Positions 29,551-40,038 of a DNA stretch of 40,928 bases are shown here, piece after piece. The notes beneath the pieces are model-generated. The model had not been told where the DNA came from and searched no databases. It saw nothing but the letters and a program-made list of their open reading frames with translations. Source of the DNA: a virus; the IMG/VR virus record IMGVR_UViG_3300022214_000011, positions 1 through 40,928 of that record. The stretch is one strand, 5' to 3'. The translations under genes were made by a program, and so were the position numbers. Position 1 is the first letter of the stretch. Each line of letters starts with the position of its first letter.

Positions 29551-32500
29551 TTATTGTCCTGATATGTTGCTCAAGTCCGGCGGTCTTGTTTCCTCATCCA
29601 TACCCATCCAGTATCCCGTTCCGTAGTTCTTCTCCGCACGCTGCCTGGCGCGTTCGGTGTACCCGGGATTCGCTGTTTCTTGCAGGTCTTTCAGCATTAC
29701 GTTATGCAGGAAGCCTTTGAGGAACCATAAGTTCTGACCGGGTGTTACACCGCGCACCGAATCATATGCATTCTTGGTGAAGTCTTCAAGGTCTTTATCA
29801 TCTCCGGTGTACATCGCCTTCAACCCTGTACCCATTGTCGGGACAACAGTGCCTACGGTGAACCCTAGCGCAGGGCCGAGAACGGATGTCTTGGTTTGGT
29901 AAGGGTTCTCCACGCTACCGTAACCAAGTTCCAATATGTCACCCATCACCGGAAGACCGCCACCTTTCAGCATCGCCTGCATTGCGAACTTTTTGGTCTT
30001 CTCCGGGTCATCACCGAACACTTCACGCGGGTCTTTACCTGACGCGAGATCGTTGAGTATCAGCGCAGCACCGCCGAGTATCGTGCTCGTCACCAGTAGC
30101 CTCGCACGGTATGCTGTTGGGTTATATCCGGCAGCTTTGAAGTTGGCGCGGTCGATGAAATGTTGCCGGAACAATGCCCACGGGAACGACTTGAACTGGA
30201 GTATCAGCGCACCGATCTCACCGACCACCGTGCCGCGCGCGTAGTCGAAGCCCTGCAACTCACTCGGTTGGAGCACGGCCATGTGTGTCTCTTCGACCAT
30301 CATAGCTTGCAATTTCAATGCTGCGTCACGGCGCGCATCGAATGCAGCTTGACTTATACGATCTCCGATTTTCGATTCCCAGTCCTTGACTATCTCCGCA
30401 CGATTCTCTGCGCGCTTCATCATCGATTCGTTGAATTCCGTAAGGTCTTTCAACTTCACATCGACGCGCTTTTCAAATTCGGCAGCCTTCGCGAATATCT
30501 CCTTGTCGGCGGCAGTGCGATACTTATCCACCTTCCGTGATGCCTTATTGATCGCTCCCCTCGTAAATGCCCTCACTCTACCGAGATCGACCCCCGTCGT
30601 TGATCCTGAACTCACCCCCCTGACAGCCTGCATCTCAACACCAGTCAGTTTGACATCACCTATGTCTGGAATAGCTTGCGCCCCAATGACGAGTTCTTTA
30701 ATCGCGTCGGAGTTCTTCATTGATGCGATTGTCGTACTCTGAAAGTGACTCACGTTTGCATCTTCTTGCAGTGCGGTGAGGTATTCGATGTAATCAGCGG
30801 CTTGTTGTGCTGCTTCCCCCTCGCGTTTATCTCTGACCGACTCATATTCACCAATCATCTTTTGAATCTTGGTGTGATAGTCGGATAACTTCTGTGCGCG
30901 TGACGCGACCCACTCCGCCTCTTTGATGTTCTGTGCGGTCATACGCGCGGATAAGTCTGCGCTCTGGTCATGTATCGCCTTCACGCGGTCTGGTATCACC
31001 TTGGTAATATCTTCAAGCGACACGTCCTCCAGCGACCGCGCGCTCAACAGCTTCGACCCTTTATAGTCGTCCGGTTTCGCCATACGCCATATCGCCCAAT
31101 CGGTGTCATCGACACCCTTTGACTCAAGGAGTGCCCTGTCACGTTCGTGCAACTTCGACATGTCTGTGTAGCGCGACACCATCCCGCCGTACTTCGCCTC
31201 CATCATCGCACTAAAGACTTGACGCAATCCTCTCGTCCAGACGTGGGCGCCCTGTATCGTCGTGACAGCAGTTGCCGCCTTACCGTAGAACCCCGATGAA
31301 CTGGAGTCATCTGCGAATCGGGCGACGTTATTGGTCGCGATCTCTACACCATGACCATGCGCTCCCAGATTTTCGCGCAGATGTGGGTCGGTGATGATTA
31401 CCGTGTGCCACTTCAATATCTCACTCTTCGGGATGTTCATCGCGCGCGCCGTGGCTTCGAGTGTTGCAGTATCGGCAAGCTGTGCAAACAACATCATACC
31501 TAACTTATTCGCCACCATTGAGCTTCGGGTGGTCTTGCCGATCTCTGCGATCCTCACGTTGGACACTGTGCGCTGGCCACTGAACCGCTCAAACGACGCC
31601 CTCAACCCTCCTGGTGAATTGAACAACGATCTAGCTTCCTTACTGGTCATCTCCAACGTGGCACGATTGAACTCCTTGTTGAACTCATTGATCGCATTGG
31701 GGCCGAACTTCTCCACCAGTGCGATGTCGCGCGCCATCGCCTCAAACGAACTGCGTGTCTGATCGAAGGGGTTGCCTGCCCCGTACTTCTCCATCGCAAA
31801 CAGATAGGCTTCCGGCGACTTGTAGTGTATCTGCCGGTGCGCTCTCATGCGGTTGGCTACCGCACTCGCACCACCACCGCCTTCCGACATCGGCTTATTG
31901 GCGCCATCGGTTGACACAGTAACGAACGCCTCATGCAGGAAGTTTCGTAACTGACCGTCCGTCATGGGCGACCCGTCAGGGTTGTTGTATTCCGACTTGT
32001 CAACCAGCTTCATGTGATCGTCAACGAAGGTCTTACCGCCGTCACCACCTCTGGTTATCACACGGTATGCGTCAAGGCCTTGAGGGTTACGGTAGTTCGT
32101 CAACTTCGCAACATCACCGCCCACCCTGTTGAAGTCGTCAATCATCTGATTGCGCGCAGCATCCACCTCCTGCCATGCCCGCTTCGCCAGCGGGTTGCCG
32201 CTGTCGATGCCATAGGACTCCTTCAGGTAGTCCAACATTCCCTGCTTGTTCGTCACCAGCCCACCAATGCTTCCCTGATTCTCAAGGTCACGCAGTGCTT
32301 GGATTTTACCGAGATACGAGTGTGTGATAGCCTTCGAGTGTGACTCCATGCTCATCACACCACCTTTACCGTCGGCCTTGAAGAACGTGTAGTGGCGCAG
32401 CGCGTCCATCCTTGTCATCCCGCTGGCGATCATCTTACCGAAGGTCTGCTCACGTTTCTGTTGCGACAAGATAGTGAGGTTCGCACGGGCGCGTTTCTTG

Positions 32501-32715
32501 ATGGCGTCGTGGATGGCGTCCTGCACCACCGACTCACCAGCTTTGGTGAGTTGTTCCTTGCGCGACATTGCGCGCCACGCGGCGATGTCCTGTTTGGCGA
32601 GTATCTTCTGCTTCTGGTACATCTTCGCGTCGATACCCTGGATGTCAGCAAGCGTCAGTTGTTTACCGATTGCCTCCGCCGCCGCCCGAACTGCCGCGAT
32701 ACATTCTGCTCTCAT
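29551..32715 (-). CDS. Large internal virion (ejection) protein
   Basis: 1054 residues. ATG at 32715 overlaps the upstream stop (ATGA) and is preceded by GGGG; seven more upstream codons are rejected. Mostly long helices. A C-terminal block GALILQFKSFPWALFRQHFI, then RARLLVTSTILGGAALILND with a hydrophobic helix, recurs in giant internal proteins of podoviruses that enter the host with the DNA. Position after the other core proteins fits T7 gp16, but without a transglycosylase motif, which sits instead in the 833-residue protein. Confidence 0.78.
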   Translation of the reverse strand: MRAECIAAVRAAAEAIGKQLTLADIQGIDAKMYQKQKILAKQDIAAWRAMSRKEQLTKAGESVVQDAIHDAIKKRARANLTILSQQKREQTFGKMIASGMTRMDALRHYTFFKADGKGGVMSMESHSKAITHSYLGKIQALRDLENQGSIGGLVTNKQGMLDYLKESYGIDSGNPLAKRAWQEVDAARNQMIDDFNRVGGDVAKLTNYRNPQGLDAYRVITRGGDGGKTFVDDHMKLVDKSEYNNPDGSPMTDGQLRNFLHEAFVTVSTDGANKPMSEGGGGASAVANRMRAHRQIHYKSPEAYLFAMEKYGAGNPFDQTRSSFEAMARDIALVEKFGPNAINEFNKEFNRATLEMTSKEARSLFNSPGGLRASFERFSGQRTVSNVRIAEIGKTTRSSMVANKLGMMLFAQLADTATLEATARAMNIPKSEILKWHTVIITDPHLRENLGAHGHGVEIATNNVARFADDSSSSGFYGKAATAVTTIQGAHVWTRGLRQVFSAMMEAKYGGMVSRYTDMSKLHERDRALLESKGVDDTDWAIWRMAKPDDYKGSKLLSARSLEDVSLEDITKVIPDRVKAIHDQSADLSARMTAQNIKEAEWVASRAQKLSDYHTKIQKMIGEYESVRDKREGEAAQQAADYIEYLTALQEDANVSHFQSTTIASMKNSDAIKELVIGAQAIPDIGDVKLTGVEMQAVRGVSSGSTTGVDLGRVRAFTRGAINKASRKVDKYRTAADKEIFAKAAEFEKRVDVKLKDLTEFNESMMKRAENRAEIVKDWESKIGDRISQAAFDARRDAALKLQAMMVEETHMAVLQPSELQGFDYARGTVVGEIGALILQFKSFPWALFRQHFIDRANFKAAGYNPTAYRARLLVTSTILGGAALILNDLASGKDPREVFGDDPEKTKKFAMQAMLKGGGLPVMGDILELGYGSVENPYQTKTSVLGPALGFTVGTVVPTMGTGLKAMYTGDDKDLEDFTKNAYDSVRGVTPGQNLWFLKGFLHNVMLKDLQETANPGYTERARQRAEKNYGTGYWMGMDEETRPPDLSNISGQ

Positions 32716-34028
32716 TCTCCGACCCCTAATGCGCAAGCCACTGCCACCTTGTAGAGTGACGCTTCCCGCTTCGCTTGAGTGAATTCTACATCGGCTTTGT
32801 CAGCCAACTCCCTTACCGACACAGTATTACCTTCATCGTTCACCACCTTCATGTCGGGGTTGCTGTCGGCTACCTGTCGCGCGGCGTCGTTGTTGAAGTC
32901 TTCCGGTGCGATCTCTCTTTCCGGTTGCCTAGCTGCGGGTGCGACTGGTTCATCACTATCGTTGAAGATCTTTGCGATGGTTGAGATGTCATCATCCAAG
33001 TCCAGCGCCCTGATACCCATCTCCTGATACGTCAGGTCATCGTGCGCGCGCACCATCTCCGAGGTGACACGCGCTACCTCTGGATTCGGTATAGTGTTCT
33101 CCACCGCCTCACGCGGTATATCCAGGTCTGCAATAGAACGACCCTCGACTATAATCTGACGGGACACCTCCTGTTCGGCGGCAAGTCTGGCATCCAACCC
33201 CTCGATGGTGGTCTGGAGAATCGGGTCGCGCGTGCGTTCCGCGATACCTTCATTGCCGGTCATTGCGAGGTCGATGTCGGCGGTAGTTGGCTCCCCCATC
33301 GGGGCACGGCGCATCATGCGCGCACCGAGCGGGAACACCGCGCCGAGCACAGCGTCAATCGCTACCGATGTACCGTCGAGCATCTTGTAGTGCGATGCCA
33401 TCTCATCGTACCCACCCGACTCAAGTATTTTCGCTGTACCTCCGCGCTCAACGAACCCAAGTCCCACGTTGATGCCGACACCGGACGCGATCTGCCGGGC
33501 GATAGTGCTACCAAGGAAGGGTGGTAATGCCGCACCAACCCCCATCACAACACCCGTGAGTCCTGCCGCCTTACGTGCGGTATCCTTGTCCACGCCAGCA
33601 TCGACGAGTTCTGCGTATTTGTCGTAAGCTGACAACGACCCGATGTTGGCGGCAGCACCGAACACACCGAGAGGGGCGACCATCGCGCCTTCTGTAATCA
33701 CTGTACCGAGAGCATGCCCTATCTGTGCCAGCGTCCCCATCGTGCGCGGATCGGCACGGGTATCCTTCATTGACTGATACGCGATTTCGCGTTGGTCTCT
33801 GAACCAGTTGGACACACCCTCTGGAGTGTTGTCCTCAATGAACGGGCTGACCGTCTCAGCCAGTGCCGATGCCGCCACATCCATACCGTGTTTGACACCG
33901 ATAACAGGCGCACCGAGAGCGCCAGTGAAAAACCCAGGCTCCTCTGATGGTAGCGCGAATTGCCCACTGTAGAACGACAACGCATCGCGCTGCTGCTGGT
34001 CAGTCAGTGTCAGTAGGCCGACGGTCAT
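32712..34028 (-). CDS. Internal virion protein (438 aa)
   Basis: Helical and Ala-rich, with hydrophobic glycine-rich stretches (TGVVMGVGAALPPFLGSTIA, GVGINVGLGFVE) that could span or disturb membranes, and an acidic C-terminal half. ATGA overlap with the upstream gene and with the large internal protein. By order and composition an ejection/core protein. No catalytic motif seen. Confidence 0.65.
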   Translation of the reverse strand: MTVGLLTLTDQQQRDALSFYSGQFALPSEEPGFFTGALGAPVIGVKHGMDVAASALAETVSPFIEDNTPEGVSNWFRDQREIAYQSMKDTRADPRTMGTLAQIGHALGTVITEGAMVAPLGVFGAAANIGSLSAYDKYAELVDAGVDKDTARKAAGLTGVVMGVGAALPPFLGSTIARQIASGVGINVGLGFVERGGTAKILESGGYDEMASHYKMLDGTSVAIDAVLGAVFPLGARMMRRAPMGEPTTADIDLAMTGNEGIAERTRDPILQTTIEGLDARLAAEQEVSRQIIVEGRSIADLDIPREAVENTIPNPEVARVTSEMVRAHDDLTYQEMGIRALDLDDDISTIAKIFNDSDEPVAPAARQPEREIAPEDFNNDAARQVADSNPDMKVVNDEGNTVSVRELADKADVEFTQAKREASLYKVAVACALGVGE

Positions 34029-36526
34029 CTCTTTATCACTCCTTCGGACACTTGTGGACTTGGTAAGGGTTTGTCCATGTCGATGAAGATCGGCTTCGCC
34101 ACACCACCCTCAACCACCTGATATACATTACCTGGGTTATTGGCTACGGGGATCAGGCCGGACACACGACCCGGTGCGACGGCGCGATAACGTGCGTTCA
34201 CCCCGTCAATAAACGCATCCTCTCGCATACCCCACGGTGTCATCACCTTCGTTGACCCAATCGCCACGGGCTTGCCGAGCACGGTTAGCACGGATGCCTC
34301 GAATGCTTTGACGTTCTTGTAGGTATTGGGGCCGGATAAATCAAAGCTCCGCGACTCACCGCGTGCGGTCTGTTTACCAACGTAGTGAGCCATGACTGTC
34401 TCAAGTTGGTTGTTGATGGACATCTGGAAGAACGGTGACATCTCTTCTTGGAACGCACTCATGTTCGCAAGCACTTTCAACGCATCGGATGACGATGGCA
34501 TCCCCGCACGCTGCACACCCTTCTCGGTAGTCGCACCCTTACCTTCGATTGGTCGCATCACCTTCATCCCTTGCAGGATGAATCCCATTGTGGTGTTTCT
34601 CAATTCACCATTCTGCGCTGCGCTTTCCGGCAACAGTGACAACGTGCTCACCGCAGCCACGCCGGAGTTACCGGGTGCTACTTGACTGAAGAACCCGGTG
34701 ATAGTTTTATGGTCACCCTTGAACCGTTCCGATAGTTGTTGGATCAACGCGGTCTGCTGACCGACTGGCATCTGGTCGAACACCTGACCCATACCTCTTG
34801 CTTCCGCTTTCGTCAACGCGATGGTGGTACTGTGACCGAGCTTCAGTGTGTCGTTGACCGCCCTACCCTGTGGGACGCGGACTGTCAGTTCCTCAACCCA
34901 TTTCGACGGGTCGCCAACACTCATATCGGTGATAGGACTTTGCCCGACACTGAACCGCGAGTTCTTCGCTGCACCAATCGGGTCTTCGGTGATGTTATTC
35001 CATCTGTCATTAAACAGCTTCACCGCTTCCCCATACTCCCGCGCTTTCGGTGCGAATGCCGCGTCAGTGCTCTCGATTGATGTCGGCTTCAACTTGTCGA
35101 TCATCGCAATACCCTCACTCAGCGGTAATTTCGTCGCAGCGGACACCACATCGGTAGCCTTCTGACGGGCGAGTTCAGTCTCCCACCCGCGCACATCATC
35201 CTTAAAGTCTACCTGCTTCAACGGCTTTGGTGGGTTTGTGCCGTACAGCGCGCGATGCGCATCATGGTCAGCAATGGTCTGGTTCAATGATGCCTTCGCG
35301 GTCGCATTATCCTGTCGCTCCGCAGCCTTGAGATGATTCATCACGGCGATCTGCTGCGCATCGGACAGGTCGTTGTAAGCCTCCGGCATCATTGACTTAT
35401 CAACCACCACCTCGACGCTGACATTCGACACTTCTCTACGCAGGTCGGCTATCCGGTTCATCCACCCCTTCTCAGACGGCGCGTACTTCGGGTCGGTGGC
35501 GAGTCTCTTTAGGTGCTGCTCGTGCGCGTCGATGAGTTTGTTCGCGTCACCGCCGGACTCCGAGATGAGGCGCTTCGCCGTACCCACTCCTGATAGCACA
35601 GCGGTGTTCATCGCAGCCAGCGCCATCGCGGGTGACAGATTATCCCCACCGATTGCGTTCCAGTAGTCGTTCTTGTAAATCTGTACCGCGCCCGCCTTGG
35701 TGAGATTCTTCACATCGACATTGGGGTTTGCGGCCTGATTGATGCCGAACTTCGCAGGTGCTCCACTCGCACCATCGGACGCGACGTAGGCGCTACCCTC
35801 ATGCTTCAGGATGAACTTGGAAACGCTATTGAAGTCTCCACCCGACGGTGTGATTGCTGCGCCGAACTGCGCACGGTACGCAGGCTTCTCGATCATACTC
35901 ATCGTAGCAGCCCATGCGAGTTGTTGCGTCTTCTCGCGGATCAACTCCTCACGACGGGGACTATTCTGGATGGCTGCGTATGAACCGACACCGTTCTCCA
36001 CATCGAACCGTAGAGACTTCGCCAGCATGCTGTATTGCGACGGGTCGGCCAGTGATGTCTTCGCGTCCAGCACCACTCTGTTTTCGAGATCGGATATTGT
36101 CTTCTTGACAGACTCTTCACGCTGGAACACCAGCGCGCGCCCGAAGAACTCACCTGTCATCACAGTACCGTGCGCGTCGATGTACTTCTTCGCTGCGGTC
36201 GATGAGTACGAATCACGCAGGTCGTTGAGTGATGTTGTCACATCATCCCTGACACCCTCCGCAAAGGTCGGGTCGCCGGGGGAGTGTTGAGACTGGCGTT
36301 GTATGTACTCCTCGGTCTTCTGGTTGCGCATACGCGCCATGTCCAGTTGAGCGTTGTCCACCTCGCGCCGATCTGTTTCCGCTCTGATGTAACTCGCCGT
36401 ATCGGACATCGTGTTACCGAATGCTGTGACAGCACCACCGAACCCCAAGTCCTCTGCGGTTGCACGTCGCCCTCCGAGTTCTCCCCCGACACTGACTTGC
36501 TGCTCATAATCACGAATGCGTGGCAT
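34025..36526 (-). CDS. Internal virion protein with muramidase-like domain
   Basis: 833 residues. After a helical N-terminal region, residues about 235-365 form a glycoside-hydrolase-108-like peptidoglycan domain: FILKHEGSAYVASDGASGAP with the likely catalytic Glu243, FGINQAANPNVDVKNLT, AVQIYKNDYWNAI and MALAAMNTAVLSGVGTAKRL. The rest is long helices. It probably opens the cell wall locally during DNA ejection. Coupled at both ends (TAATG before, ATGA after). Confidence 0.8.
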   Translation of the reverse strand: MPRIRDYEQQVSVGGELGGRRATAEDLGFGGAVTAFGNTMSDTASYIRAETDRREVDNAQLDMARMRNQKTEEYIQRQSQHSPGDPTFAEGVRDDVTTSLNDLRDSYSSTAAKKYIDAHGTVMTGEFFGRALVFQREESVKKTISDLENRVVLDAKTSLADPSQYSMLAKSLRFDVENGVGSYAAIQNSPRREELIREKTQQLAWAATMSMIEKPAYRAQFGAAITPSGGDFNSVSKFILKHEGSAYVASDGASGAPAKFGINQAANPNVDVKNLTKAGAVQIYKNDYWNAIGGDNLSPAMALAAMNTAVLSGVGTAKRLISESGGDANKLIDAHEQHLKRLATDPKYAPSEKGWMNRIADLRREVSNVSVEVVVDKSMMPEAYNDLSDAQQIAVMNHLKAAERQDNATAKASLNQTIADHDAHRALYGTNPPKPLKQVDFKDDVRGWETELARQKATDVVSAATKLPLSEGIAMIDKLKPTSIESTDAAFAPKAREYGEAVKLFNDRWNNITEDPIGAAKNSRFSVGQSPITDMSVGDPSKWVEELTVRVPQGRAVNDTLKLGHSTTIALTKAEARGMGQVFDQMPVGQQTALIQQLSERFKGDHKTITGFFSQVAPGNSGVAAVSTLSLLPESAAQNGELRNTTMGFILQGMKVMRPIEGKGATTEKGVQRAGMPSSSDALKVLANMSAFQEEMSPFFQMSINNQLETVMAHYVGKQTARGESRSFDLSGPNTYKNVKAFEASVLTVLGKPVAIGSTKVMTPWGMREDAFIDGVNARYRAVAPGRVSGLIPVANNPGNVYQVVEGGVAKPIFIDMDKPLPSPQVSEGVIKR

Positions 36527-37008
36527 TATTCAGTCCTTGTGAGTTTGCCCGTGGGCACAGGTGGGTTCTCACCCCAGATCTTCGCACCGCCCGATAGCAG
36601 CGCACTCCCTGCACCGAAGTAGCTGCTGGTCACAGCGTTCTCACCCCGCATGAGTTCCAGACCAGCGGTACTCTCGTATCCTTGCGACTTGATCGCACCA
36701 CCATACAGGATGTTCTGACGATCTAGTTCTGCCATGGATGCTGAACTCTCGATCACGTCCATCGGTGAACCTTCGAGGCTGATACCCGACGCGCCGTAAC
36801 CAGCACGCATTGCGCCGATCTGTAACCGCGCCTTGCGTTCTTGCGATGCCGCGTTCGCGGCAGCTTGTTGTCGCGATGCTGCGGCGTTGTTCCGCGCGAC
36901 TGCGGCGTTATAACCCGCTGCTGCGCTGACCTGCTGACCTTGCTGGAGCGTGCCGATTACCGCCATCGCTGTGCCAGCAATTTGAAGGAACGGTACAACT
37001 GCTTCCAT
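36526..37008 (-). CDS. Internal virion protein, gp14-like (160 aa)
   Basis: An N-terminal hydrophobic helix (PFLQIAGTAMAVIGTLQQGQ) followed by an Ala/Gln-rich helix (AAVARNNAAASRQQAAANAA) and GAMRAGYGASGISLEGSPMD, a block frequent in small podovirus internal core proteins. Just upstream of the muramidase-containing protein, as expected for T7 gp14 analogues. Called by pattern and order. Confidence 0.7.
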   Translation of the reverse strand: MEAVVPFLQIAGTAMAVIGTLQQGQQVSAAAGYNAAVARNNAAASRQQAAANAASQERKARLQIGAMRAGYGASGISLEGSPMDVIESSASMAELDRQNILYGGAIKSQGYESTAGLELMRGENAVTSSYFGAGSALLSGGAKIWGENPPVPTGKLTRTE

Positions 37009-37011
37009 GAC

Positions 37012-37434
37012 TCACCTCACCATCGCATAAAGAGCACAATCGCGCCCATCTGGAGTGAACGACCTGCGGCGATCACATTCCATCTCGAACCCCAACATCA
37101 CCGCCCATCTGTGCGCTTGTCTGAATTCGCAATCCACATCCATCTCGATTCTACGGTACGTTGTCATTTTCAAGAATCTCCTTACCGCCTTTGTCACCGT
37201 CGTCAATCTGCTACCGACATCCTCCGATAAGTACGCCCATGCTACGGCACGACCAGGTGCCATTTCAATAGCGCCTGCACAAGCCAGCACCTCATCACCA
37301 TCCATCGCGGTGTAAGATTGCATCCCTTCCAGTGCTGCACACACATCATCGGTCAGCAAATGAACCAATCCCTTCTGTCGTTGCTGGATCACCATGTCGA
37401 TCAGGTGTTTCCGGTCAAACGGTACGACTGTCAT
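37012..37434 (-). CDS. GNAT-like protein in tail/core cluster
   Basis: 140 residues. The layout resembles small acetyltransferase-fold proteins such as T7 gp13: MTVVPFDRKHLIDMVIQQRQ, GDEVLACAGAIEMAPGRAVAWAYL in pieces, TTVTKAVRRFLKMT, and a C-terminal HRWAVMLGFEMECDRRR. The acetyl-CoA loop is not clearly conserved, so it may be a structural or assembly protein only. Confidence 0.65.
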   Translation of the reverse strand: MTVVPFDRKHLIDMVIQQRQKGLVHLLTDDVCAALEGMQSYTAMDGDEVLACAGAIEMAPGRAVAWAYLSEDVGSRLTTVTKAVRRFLKMTTYRRIEMDVDCEFRQAHRWAVMLGFEMECDRRRSFTPDGRDCALYAMVR

Positions 37435-39456
37435 TTATCTGTCCTGTGTGACAAGTTGCGGGAATATACCGAGCAGTGTGAACGGTAACGGTTGATCCTG
37501 TCTGAAGTATATCAGTCCTTCTGTATCATAACCATTATTCCACTCAATACTCCTGTCACCCGTGAACAGTGCCGGAGGGGAACCCATCGCATCAGCAGAG
37601 GTTCTGAACGGGAGAATATCGAGGTTGTCAGCGTCGGGGCCGAACTTCATACCGAGGGTACGGTACAGCCGGACATTGACGCGATGGATGCGCTTGGTCT
37701 TCCCTTGCGCTGTACCATCGGCGGCACCGGCCTCTATCTTGAGTGTCTGGACATTTGACTCATAAGTGAATCCGAAGTGAGCAACAGAAGTGCTGCGGGT
37801 CAATGTCACGCTCCCGCTGATCACTGTCACATCGGGATGAGTTGCACCATCCGCCAACACCGCAAGGGCTTCACCTTCAAGGTGGTCAAGTCCTGTCACG
37901 GTGGTGGTCGCCGCACCGTCGTAAGTCAGCCCACAATCCACGAAGAAAGCATCAGTGGTGACGTCAGCATCGAACTTCGGTGTCATGTACTCAACGTACC
38001 GAACTGTCCCACCGTTGATGGTGCGCTTTACAATCAACCACACCTCGTCCGCGTCACCCGATGGGGTGGGGATAACCGCCAGTGACTCAACCACCGCGTC
38101 ACCACTACCGAACGAGCCACCGATAATGTGGCGATGCCATCCGATCACATCCTGATCACGCTCATAAGTCATCCCAATCAGTTGACCGTCGGCGCGCACG
38201 AACCATACGATTGAGTACGGCTCCTGCTGGTATGCGAATTGGACAACCCCACCCGTCAGCATGTGACTGGACAATACGTTCATGTCGGGCGACCTGAACC
38301 CGTCAACCTCATACACATACGCGAGTTCGCGCACCTTGACTCCCGCGCGCTGCACATACACGGACGCCTTACCTGTGCGGATTGCCTGCAAGTTCGCGCT
38401 ACCGAATGCGGTGGATCGCTTGGCGGCGATGTTGGTGGGGGTCAGTGCCTCCTGAAGCGACGAGGGGCGTACAAGCCATTCTCCCGATACTGTACCGATC
38501 AGCAGCCCCTTCTCATCGTCGGTCATCCACCGGATCACGTTCACGTCGTTTGCGTTCAGTGACACCGAGATGGCGTTGTCGTCAGCCACTACACCGTCAC
38601 TAGCGGTCGGTGCGAAGTTCTCGTAGTCACCAGTCACGCTCCCGTCCAGTCGGTGTGGTTGCAGCGCGTTACCGGCGAAGGTTAACCTGTCCTCGAAGAA
38701 CGTCACACACGACGGGTATCCTGTCGTTGCACTCCATAATCCAAGTCGCCAGTTCGTTGATGCTGTTGCGGCGGCAGGACTGCGTTGCACCGTCGCCGTG
38801 ACAACGGTGGTGCTGGTGTAAGCGGTAATGGTCAGCCACCCCCATGTTGAACCGGTGGACTTGAACCGGATAAGTCGACCTACATCGGTTGACGCGAACA
38901 GTGCAGCACTTGCCGTCACCGTCACACTACCACTGGTGCCGGATAGTGTCAGCGTCGTAGCGCCGGAGTTTGTCGGCAGATATGGACCATCAAGGAAGCT
39001 GATGGTCGAGAGCGTCCATGATGTGTGACCCGTGCGCGACAACTTGCGTGGTGCGTAGTCGGGGTGTGTAATGTATAAGATGTCGGCTGATTGTGTGAAC
39101 TTCAACTCAAACAAATCAGCCTCAAGGTACGGGGTGATAACCTCATAAGGTGTGCTCGGCGCAGACTCGATGATGCCGCGATCCTTGTAGAACCTGACGA
39201 GTAGATCGCTGAACTCGATGACATAAGCCTGCGTCACCGAAAACTCAAACGGTACGAGCCTAGTTGACTTCGCGCTGTTCTTCACTTCACTGACGAACAT
39301 CGTCCCGGTGCGACGTGTCGTACCACCTTGTGTCAATGGGATCATGTTCTCGGATAGCTTGCAGGCGTTCTTGTACTTCTCGAACCGGACGCGCGCTGCA
39401 ACGAGGTCGGAAAACTCTCCGGCGTTGAATGAATCCTGTATAGGGGACGCTTTCAC
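37435..39456 (-). CDS. Tail tubular protein B-like (nozzle) protein
   Basis: 673 residues from GTG 39456, three bases beyond the previous stop. N-terminal KASPIQDSFNAGEFSDLVAA and LSENMIPLTQGGTTRRTGTM are typical of the gp12-type nozzle family of podoviruses; then beta-rich repeats with FFEDRLTFAGNALQPHR and GLLIGTVSGEWLV. Forms the distal tail tube. Follows tubular protein A as in T7. Confidence 0.85.
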   Translation of the reverse strand: MKASPIQDSFNAGEFSDLVAARVRFEKYKNACKLSENMIPLTQGGTTRRTGTMFVSEVKNSAKSTRLVPFEFSVTQAYVIEFSDLLVRFYKDRGIIESAPSTPYEVITPYLEADLFELKFTQSADILYITHPDYAPRKLSRTGHTSWTLSTISFLDGPYLPTNSGATTLTLSGTSGSVTVTASAALFASTDVGRLIRFKSTGSTWGWLTITAYTSTTVVTATVQRSPAAATASTNWRLGLWSATTGYPSCVTFFEDRLTFAGNALQPHRLDGSVTGDYENFAPTASDGVVADDNAISVSLNANDVNVIRWMTDDEKGLLIGTVSGEWLVRPSSLQEALTPTNIAAKRSTAFGSANLQAIRTGKASVYVQRAGVKVRELAYVYEVDGFRSPDMNVLSSHMLTGGVVQFAYQQEPYSIVWFVRADGQLIGMTYERDQDVIGWHRHIIGGSFGSGDAVVESLAVIPTPSGDADEVWLIVKRTINGGTVRYVEYMTPKFDADVTTDAFFVDCGLTYDGAATTTVTGLDHLEGEALAVLADGATHPDVTVISGSVTLTRSTSVAHFGFTYESNVQTLKIEAGAADGTAQGKTKRIHRVNVRLYRTLGMKFGPDADNLDILPFRTSADAMGSPPALFTGDRSIEWNNGYDTEGLIYFRQDQPLPFTLLGIFPQLVTQDR

Positions 39457-40029
39457 TTACAACCTTCCCGTGATCCACGAATCGGTTGCTTGCTCTGCGG
39501 GTGGTTGCTCGAATGCATTGATCTTCCGCGCCTCACGCATTGTCTGTTTGTAGTCCTCGGCGGCGAGTTGGCGCTTGGTGTTGCTCTGAGTCAACTCCTC
39601 ACACATCTCCATCGCCAACCGACTCGCCAGCGCCTCGACGAACAGACCGTCGTATTGGGTGGTATCGGTGACGCGCGCGACATACCGTATCTCCAGCGGG
39701 GCATCCTCATTGGTGAGTATCTTACGACCCTCCACCTTCCAGTCCGCCGTGTACACACCCTCGGTATGATCGTTAGGCAACAATCGCAAGCAGTCCGAAG
39801 GGAGCGTGAATGCGTTGTCGTACCCGTACAATGGGGCGGTCGCGTCAGCGGCAAGCTGCGCGCGCTTGACCGCAAAGTTCCACGAGTGTGCGCGCAGTTC
39901 AGCGTCACGCACCGATTCGTATGCAAGGTTGCACGCCCTGGCGCTGACGCTATCCTGTGTCAACGAGATGATGCGAGAGGCTCCGAGTTTCTGGAGTGCG
40001 CGATTGCAGATGTCAACTGTGGATGCCAT
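39457..40029 (-). CDS. Tail tubular protein A-like (gp11-type) protein
   Basis: 190 residues. VDICNRALQKLGASRIISL, RACNLAYESVRDAELRAHSW and FTLPSDCLRLL are the signature of the podovirus tubular protein A family, which forms the adaptor ring below the portal; IRYVARVTDTTQYDGLFVEA and LASRLAMEMCEEL complete it. Directly before the nozzle gene. Confidence 0.88.
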   Translation of the reverse strand: MASTVDICNRALQKLGASRIISLTQDSVSARACNLAYESVRDAELRAHSWNFAVKRAQLAADATAPLYGYDNAFTLPSDCLRLLPNDHTEGVYTADWKVEGRKILTNEDAPLEIRYVARVTDTTQYDGLFVEALASRLAMEMCEELTQSNTKRQLAAEDYKQTMREARKINAFEQPPAEQATDSWITGRL

Positions 40030-40038
40030 TATATTCCT

